NCBI GenBank assembly: GCA_022446815.1
Contig: JAKVCD010000018.1
Span: 1 to 64,000 of the forward strand
DNA: 64,000 nucleotides
Reading direction: 5' to 3'
From: Planctomycetota bacterium
GTDB lineage: Bacteria > Planctomycetota > UBA1135 > GCA-002686595
In this document: positions 59,599-64,000 of the stretch, one piece after another
Layout of the letters: every line of letters begins with the position of its first letter
Position numbering within the stretch: position 1 is the stretch's first letter
Notes under the pieces: generated by a model
Database searches by the model: none
What the model was told of the DNA's origin: nothing
The model's input: the letters and a program-made list of their open reading frames with translations, nothing else
Program-made: the position numbers and the translations under genes

Positions 59599-61539
59599 CT
59601 AACCTCGGCGAACCTCGGCTTCTCTGCGGAGACGGGCGGCCTCAGCCTCCTCTCCGGCGCGCCGCGCACACTCGGCCATGAGCTCCCAGGGCGCAGGGTC
59701 GAGCGGGGCGCCCTCTGCTGCGAGGGCGGCTTGCTCTTTGGCCTCCTCGAAGCGCTCCAAGGCCAAGAGCGCGCTGGCTAGGAGGAGCCGCGTCCCTGGA
59801 TCATCCCGCTCGGCTAGGGCGAGCTCGTACTGTGCCGCGCCCTCTTCGAGTCGACCGAGCTGGCAGAGCATCCCCGCTAGGTTCTCGCGGGCTTGGAGGG
59901 AGCGCGAGTCCGCAGCCAGGGTGCGCTCAAAGAGCGCCACGGCAGACTCCGGGTCGTTCGCCATGGCTCGGAGCACCCCAAGCATGTATAGCAGCTCTGC
60001 GCGCTCCCCAGCCTCTTCGATCCCTGCGCGCAGGGCCGCCTCTGCCTTGGCGGGCTCTCCCTTTTGATAGAGGAGGAACTCAGCGAGGTCTTTGCGCGAG
60101 TCGATACGCAACGGCTCACGTGAGATCGCGCTCCGAAGCTCCCGCTCGTAGCCCTCTACATCACCGCGAAGGAGCGCGGCCCAAGCGAGGCGGCGCGCGT
60201 TGTTTGCGCTTGGCACGAGCGCCCAAGCCTCTAGGAAGCTCGCGTCAGCCTCCATCTGCTCGAGGAGCACCGAGTCTCGCCGGCTGAGTGGTGCGCTTTG
60301 CGGACGCCAGGCTTCTCTCATAGCTTGGGTCGCTTCAAAGGAGGCCTCCGCCTGCCCCTCTCTCAGCTGAACCATCGCGCTATGGACCCAAAAGAGTCCG
60401 AAGAGCGCGCTGCAGCAGAGGAAGGTGCGTCCGCTACTTGTGAGCGCGCCCGCGGTCTTCAGGGCCGAGGCCTGCATGCGGACGCTCTCCTGTGTCAGGA
60501 GCCGCACGCAGAGGAGCCCTAGGAAAGCGAGAGTGGATGCGAGCCCTAGGGCGAGGAGAAAGGGCACCGCACCATAGAGGCCGCGGAAGGTGAAGAAGGC
60601 GGCTGTGAAGAAGAAGACGAGCAGTAGCTCCTCGCGACCAGAGAGCTCTCTCCAGCGAGAGAGCTTCCCTGCAGGGATAGACGCTGTCTTGGCGTGAGCT
60701 GGGCGGTCTTCTCTTGGAGCCTTGGCGACCTTCCCGAACCCGAAGTACAAGGCGTCCTTGGGGCAGACGCTGACGCAGTCCATGCACTTCATGCAGCCAG
60801 AGTCGATCACCTGCCCATAGTCACGGACCTCTGCAGCCACCTGGACATTCGAGGAGCAGGTCGCTGTGCAGTGTCCGCAGCCCTCACAAGCGTCGGTGAC
60901 ACGGATGCGACCCGGGGCGACCTTGTCGACGAGGCCAAAGAGCGCCCCATAAGGGCATGCGTACGTGCAGAAGCCCTTCGCTCCGAGGAAGTAGACGATC
61001 ACGAAGCCGCACACTGCGAAGGTCAAGAGGGCGATAGGCCAGGGGGGGAAGGTGTCCCAGAAGCCGGAGGTCGTCCACTCTGTTCTGCCTTGGGAGAAGT
61101 CGTCGCCGATCCAGAGCCGGTAGGCCACCGGCCACAGGAACATGTAGACGAAGGCTACCGCGGGGACAAAGAGCAAGGCACGTGAACGAAGCGGCTTAGG
61201 ACGGATCCCCACCTTGAGCAGCATCGCCCGGCAGAGGTCCTGCAGCGCGACGATGTGGCAGGCCCAGCCGCAAAAGAAGCGACCGAAGATCGCCGTCAGC
61301 AAGGTCCCTGCGAGGAAGAAGACGAGGCCCGCGTTTACGACGGAGTGCTTGGAGTACTCCATCGCCTCGGAGGGCTCGAGGGGGGTTAGGGTCTCGCCCG
61401 TGTAGTACCAGTGCGCGATGTGCGCTGCGATCGCGACGTGAACGAGGACGAGCACGAGCGCTCTCGCTCGGCTCGCTCGGGAGCGCGCGATCTGGGTCCC
61501 AGGGACCTTCTCGCGATCTTCAGTCGTGCAGGAGCTCAC
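59599..61539 (-). CDS. NapH/CcoG-like 4Fe-4S membrane protein fused to a TPR domain
   Basis: This 646-residue protein has an N-terminal membrane part with CGWACH (Cys90, Cys94) and CTYACPYG (Cys191, Cys195), as in NapH/NosR/CcoG proteins. Two 4Fe-4S clusters follow: Cys218, 221, 224, 228 and Cys249, 252, 255, 259. Further transmembrane helices lie near 315-365. From about residue 440 to the end it has TPR-like helical repeats (AEAALRAGIEEAGERAELLYMLGVLRAM and so on). Electron transfer from the quinone pool to a periplasmic or cytosolic acceptor is likely; the TPR part may dock a partner. The start is GTG with GAGGAG upstream. The fusion is unusual. Confidence 0.85.
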   Translation of the reverse strand: MSSCTTEDREKVPGTQIARSRASRARALVLVLVHVAIAAHIAHWYYTGETLTPLEPSEAMEYSKHSVVNAGLVFFLAGTLLTAIFGRFFCGWACHIVALQDLCRAMLLKVGIRPKPLRSRALLFVPAVAFVYMFLWPVAYRLWIGDDFSQGRTEWTTSGFWDTFPPWPIALLTFAVCGFVIVYFLGAKGFCTYACPYGALFGLVDKVAPGRIRVTDACEGCGHCTATCSSNVQVAAEVRDYGQVIDSGCMKCMDCVSVCPKDALYFGFGKVAKAPREDRPAHAKTASIPAGKLSRWRELSGREELLLVFFFTAAFFTFRGLYGAVPFLLALGLASTLAFLGLLCVRLLTQESVRMQASALKTAGALTSSGRTFLCCSALFGLFWVHSAMVQLREGQAEASFEATQAMREAWRPQSAPLSRRDSVLLEQMEADASFLEAWALVPSANNARRLAWAALLRGDVEGYERELRSAISREPLRIDSRKDLAEFLLYQKGEPAKAEAALRAGIEEAGERAELLYMLGVLRAMANDPESAVALFERTLAADSRSLQARENLAGMLCQLGRLEEGAAQYELALAERDDPGTRLLLASALLALERFEEAKEQAALAAEGAPLDPAPWELMAECARRAGEEAEAARLRREAEVRRG

Positions 61540-61551
61540 GTCTCCTCAATA

Positions 61552-63807
61552 TTACTCGCCCCGCGGCTTCAAGCGTGGTTTCCCCATCAGGTACTGACCA
61601 GGCCAGGGCTGATCTGGGTAGTCGTAACGGGACGCGGCGTGGAGCGTGAGGTAGGGGTCTGCGAGGTGCGGGCGCGCTAGGGCGCACAAGTCTGCGCGCC
61701 CTGCTGCGAGGACTGTATTCGCGTGATCAGCACCCTGAATCGCTCCAACGGCCATCACGAGGGCGTCAGTCTCTCGCTTGATACGCTCCGCGAAGGGCAC
61801 CTGATACATGCGTCCATAGACTGGTTTAGACTCAAGAGAGTTCCCTGCGCTTGAGACGTCGATCAGCTCACAGCCCGCGGCGTGGAGGGCCCTCGAGATC
61901 TCTACAGCGTCATCGACGTTTAGGCCCTCAGGGTGCCAATCACAAGCGGAGATTCTGCATGCGACGGGCTTCTCCGCTGGCCAGGCAGCGCGGACAGCTT
62001 CTAAGACCTCGAGCGGATAGCGCAGGCGGTTCTCGAGGGTCCCCCCGTACTCATCTGTGCGTGAGTTGGAGAGAGGGGAGAGGAAGCTAGAGAGCAGGTA
62101 GCCGTGCGCCATGTGAAGCTCGACGAGGTCGAAGCCGGCCTCCCGAGCGCGCCGAGTCGCTGCGACGAACTCGTCTCGGACTCGATCCATATCGTCCCTG
62201 TCCATCTGCTTGGGCGCAGGCCAGCCCTCCCGGAACGGCGTGTCGTCAGGGCCGATCGTCTGCCAAGCGCCCTCTTTGAGCGGCGCGTCCTGGTTGTCCC
62301 AGCTGTGGCTGGTCGAGCCCTTGCGACCAGCGTGCGCGAGCTGAATCCCGATCTTGGAGGCGGACCGCTCGTGTACGAAGTCAACGACGCGCATCCAGGC
62401 GGCCGTGTGCTCGTCGGTGTAGAGCCCCGCGCAGCCAGGTGTGATGCGACCGTCTGCTGAGACGTTAGTCATCTCCGTGATGATGAGGCCCGCGCCGCCT
62501 AAGGCACGGCTCCCAAGGTGCACGAGGTGCCAGTCATCGATGAGCCCGTCGCGCGCAGAGTATTGGCACATCGGGGAGACGACGATGCGGTTTGGGAGCT
62601 CGAGCTCACCCACCTGAAGAGGGGTGAAGGCCGGGGGGGCGGGCACGCCGTCGCTCGCTAGCGGGGCGCCAGAGGCGACTCGGAACTCCTCGTCAGCGTC
62701 CGCGACGAGCGCAGGGTCGCGGAGCTTGAGGTTCTCATAGGTGATGCGCTTCGAGCGCGTCATCAGGTTGAACTGAAACTGCGCGGGCGTCTGGTGCAGG
62801 TAACGCGCTGGGTTCTCGAACCACTCCAAGCTGGTCTGGGCGGCCTTCTGAATCTTGATCACGTCGACCCGCCGTGACTCTTGGTAGGCCGCGAGGGTCG
62901 CTGGGATGTCGGCGTCACCGTGGGTCCGGAAGGCCTCGACCAGGGCAGTGGCGTCCTCCATAGCGAGCTTGGTGCCAGATCCGATAGAGAAGTGTGCCGT
63001 GTGGGCGGAGTCGCCCAGGAGGACGATGTTCTCGTGCGCCCAGCGCTCGCAGCGCACGGTGGGGAAGGTGCGCCACATGGAGCGATTCGTGAGGAGCTCG
63101 TGACCATCGAGCTCCTCTTTGAAGAGCTCGCTGCAGTAGGCGACCGTGTCCTCTTCGCTCGCGCGGTCGAGGCCTGCAGCGCGGAAGGTCTCCTCACGGC
63201 ACTCTACGATCCACGTTGAGGTTTCGCGGTCGAAGGGGTAGGCGTGGACCGCGAAGAGGCCGTGCTCGTTCTCTTTGAAGACGAAGGTGAAGGCTTCGAG
63301 CGGCTTGGTCGTGCCGAGCCAACTGAACTTACACTTGCGCCAGTCAATCGATGGCTTGAAGACGTCCGCGTAACGCTCCCGGATCGCGCTGTTCACTCCG
63401 TCGGCAGCGATGATGAGGTCATAGTCCCCGTATGCCTCAAGCTCCTCGACCTCTACGCCAAACTCCAGCTCGACTCCGAGCTCTCTGCAGCGGTCGTGCA
63501 AGATGTTGAGGAGCTTCTTGCGTGAGAGGCCACAGAAGCCGTGCCCCGTAGAGAGCGCGCGCCCGCCGGGATAGAACGTCTCGATGTCGCTCCAGTAGGC
63601 GAAGTTCGAGCGAATCTCTTGAAAGCTCTCAGCATCTGCCTCTTCAAAACCTGAGAGGGTCTCGTCGCTGAAGACGACCCCCCAGCCGAAGGTGTCATCA
63701 GCGCGGTTGCGCTCGAGGACGCGGATCTCTGCGTCCGGGAAGGCTTTCTTCAGGAGGATCCCTGCGTAGAGGCCGCCGGGACCGCCACCGATTGTTAGGA
63801 CTCGCAT
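61552..63807 (-). CDS. Bifunctional salicylyl-CoA 5-hydroxylase/old-yellow-enzyme-type oxidoreductase
   Basis: This 751-residue fusion starts with a flavin monooxygenase domain (GGGPGGLYAGILLK, then DGVNSAIRERY and the GD-motif LLGDSAHTAHFSIGSG). From about residue 395 comes an old yellow enzyme/NADH:flavin oxidoreductase domain (NRIVVSPMCQYSA, AHGYLLSSFLSPLSN, and RADLCALARPHLADP). This architecture is known for salicylyl-CoA 5-hydroxylase in aromatic degradation, where the first domain makes gentisyl-CoA. The role of the second domain is not settled. No other aromatic-degradation genes are visible in the window. It starts 7 bases after the trkH end. Confidence 0.85.
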   Translation of the reverse strand: MRVLTIGGGPGGLYAGILLKKAFPDAEIRVLERNRADDTFGWGVVFSDETLSGFEEADAESFQEIRSNFAYWSDIETFYPGGRALSTGHGFCGLSRKKLLNILHDRCRELGVELEFGVEVEELEAYGDYDLIIAADGVNSAIRERYADVFKPSIDWRKCKFSWLGTTKPLEAFTFVFKENEHGLFAVHAYPFDRETSTWIVECREETFRAAGLDRASEEDTVAYCSELFKEELDGHELLTNRSMWRTFPTVRCERWAHENIVLLGDSAHTAHFSIGSGTKLAMEDATALVEAFRTHGDADIPATLAAYQESRRVDVIKIQKAAQTSLEWFENPARYLHQTPAQFQFNLMTRSKRITYENLKLRDPALVADADEEFRVASGAPLASDGVPAPPAFTPLQVGELELPNRIVVSPMCQYSARDGLIDDWHLVHLGSRALGGAGLIITEMTNVSADGRITPGCAGLYTDEHTAAWMRVVDFVHERSASKIGIQLAHAGRKGSTSHSWDNQDAPLKEGAWQTIGPDDTPFREGWPAPKQMDRDDMDRVRDEFVAATRRAREAGFDLVELHMAHGYLLSSFLSPLSNSRTDEYGGTLENRLRYPLEVLEAVRAAWPAEKPVACRISACDWHPEGLNVDDAVEISRALHAAGCELIDVSSAGNSLESKPVYGRMYQVPFAERIKRETDALVMAVGAIQGADHANTVLAAGRADLCALARPHLADPYLTLHAASRYDYPDQPWPGQYLMGKPRLKPRGE

Positions 63808-63814
63808 AGCAGGC

Positions 63815-64000
63815 TTAATCCTTCCAGAACCGAGGCACGAGCGCGACGAGGAGTGCGTAGAACTCTAGGCGGCCGAGGAGCATGAGACCTGACATGCAGA
63901 GCTTGCCAGCGGTGTGGAGGTCTGCGAAGGAGCCCGCGGGACCGAAGCGGTCGAGGCCCGGGCCGATATTCCCGAGACATGTCCCTGCGGCGGCGACGGC
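63815..64000 (-). CDS. trkH: TrkH-family potassium transporter, C-terminal end (partial)
   Basis: The last 61 residues of a reading frame that enters the window from the right read AVAAAGTCLGNIGPGLDRF, then LHTAGKLCMSGLMLLGRLEFYALLVALVPRFW. The G-N-I-G-P-G selectivity-like motif and the terminal L-L-G-R-L-E are typical of the fourth repeat of TrkH/KtrB potassium channels. The stop codon is at 63815-63817. The gene precedes the flavoenzyme gene on the same strand, with 7 bases between. Confidence 0.8.
   Translation of the reverse strand, partial: AVAAAGTCLGNIGPGLDRFGPAGSFADLHTAGKLCMSGLMLLGRLEFYALLVALVPRFWKD

Noticed and set aside
1-64000. tRNA, rRNA, CRISPR arrays, insertion sequences and integrases
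   Set aside because: I looked for tRNA-like cloverleaf ends, regular repeats with spacers, transposase motifs and flanking repeats and saw none. A tool search could still reveal a diverged copy.

Overview
The window is a G+C-rich bacterial chromosome segment, coding on both strands, with no insertion sequence, integrase, CRISPR array, tRNA or rRNA that I can recognise. It looks like a member of the Planctomycetota outside the well-studied model genera. The support is indirect: two large secreted proteins (30143-32158 and 57654-59252) share a C-terminal domain that I associate with that phylum, and there are many small lipoproteins, a DUF5916-type outer-membrane barrel and many sulfatase-fold enzymes. 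A complex I operon, a Gram-negative type barrel, PEP carboxykinase and a ferredoxin-linked 2-oxoacid oxidoreductase point to a didermic heterotroph with flexible respiration.

Layout. 1-4003: end of a complex I operon (nuoL tail, nuoM, nuoN) and a nitrilase-fold amidase. 4008-10108, minus strand: DinG-like helicase, prmA-like methyltransferase, glycosyltransferase and a second methyltransferase, tightly packed. 10233-17048: Rieske protein, topA, leucine dehydrogenase, a protein kinase, two tiny membrane peptides missed by ordinary gene calling, and a type 2 methionine aminopeptidase. 17054-22284: glycosyltransferase, JAMM peptidase, mutS and a YcfL-like lipoprotein. 22285-23104 has no protein gene but carries two strong terminators and other structured elements, so it probably encodes RNA. 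23105-29979: sugar epimerase, pckA, TPR protein, sufT-like gene, radical SAM gene, membrane protein, envelope proteins and a molybdopterin-pathway gene. 30143-36655: subtilase and two coupled amidohydrolases. 36668-39152: small proteins, a LOG-family enzyme and two lipoproteins.

39329-48137 is the most interesting block: a ribbon-helix-helix (RHH) protein, ATP sulfurylase (sat), an alkaline-phosphatase-superfamily protein with Thr in place of the sulfatase Cys, APS kinase (cysC), two large membrane-anchored type I phosphodiesterase-like proteins, a second RHH protein and a membrane protein. A cysQ-type PAP phosphatase follows at 50447-51262. Sat and CysC make PAPS and CysQ removes PAP, yet there is no PAPS reductase in the window. 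This suggests sulfate activation for sulfating something rather than for cysteine synthesis. Both RHH proteins end in a Leu-Gly-Tyr tail that I recall from the C-termini of sulfatase-fold enzymes, and operator-like repeats precede both halves of the block. I propose this as a candidate undescribed sulfation/phosphodiester system.

48148-64000: alarmone-hydrolase-like HD protein, secreted metallopeptidase, cysQ, rhodanese, korAB, a DUF5916-type barrel, a secreted protein, a NapH-like ferredoxin fused to TPRs, a salicylyl-CoA hydroxylase/old-yellow-enzyme fusion and the end of trkH.

A recurrent signal is a TAnnnT -10-like box only 6-7 bases before a start codon, with no ribosome binding site between them. 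This suggests that many genes here are transcribed without a leader.
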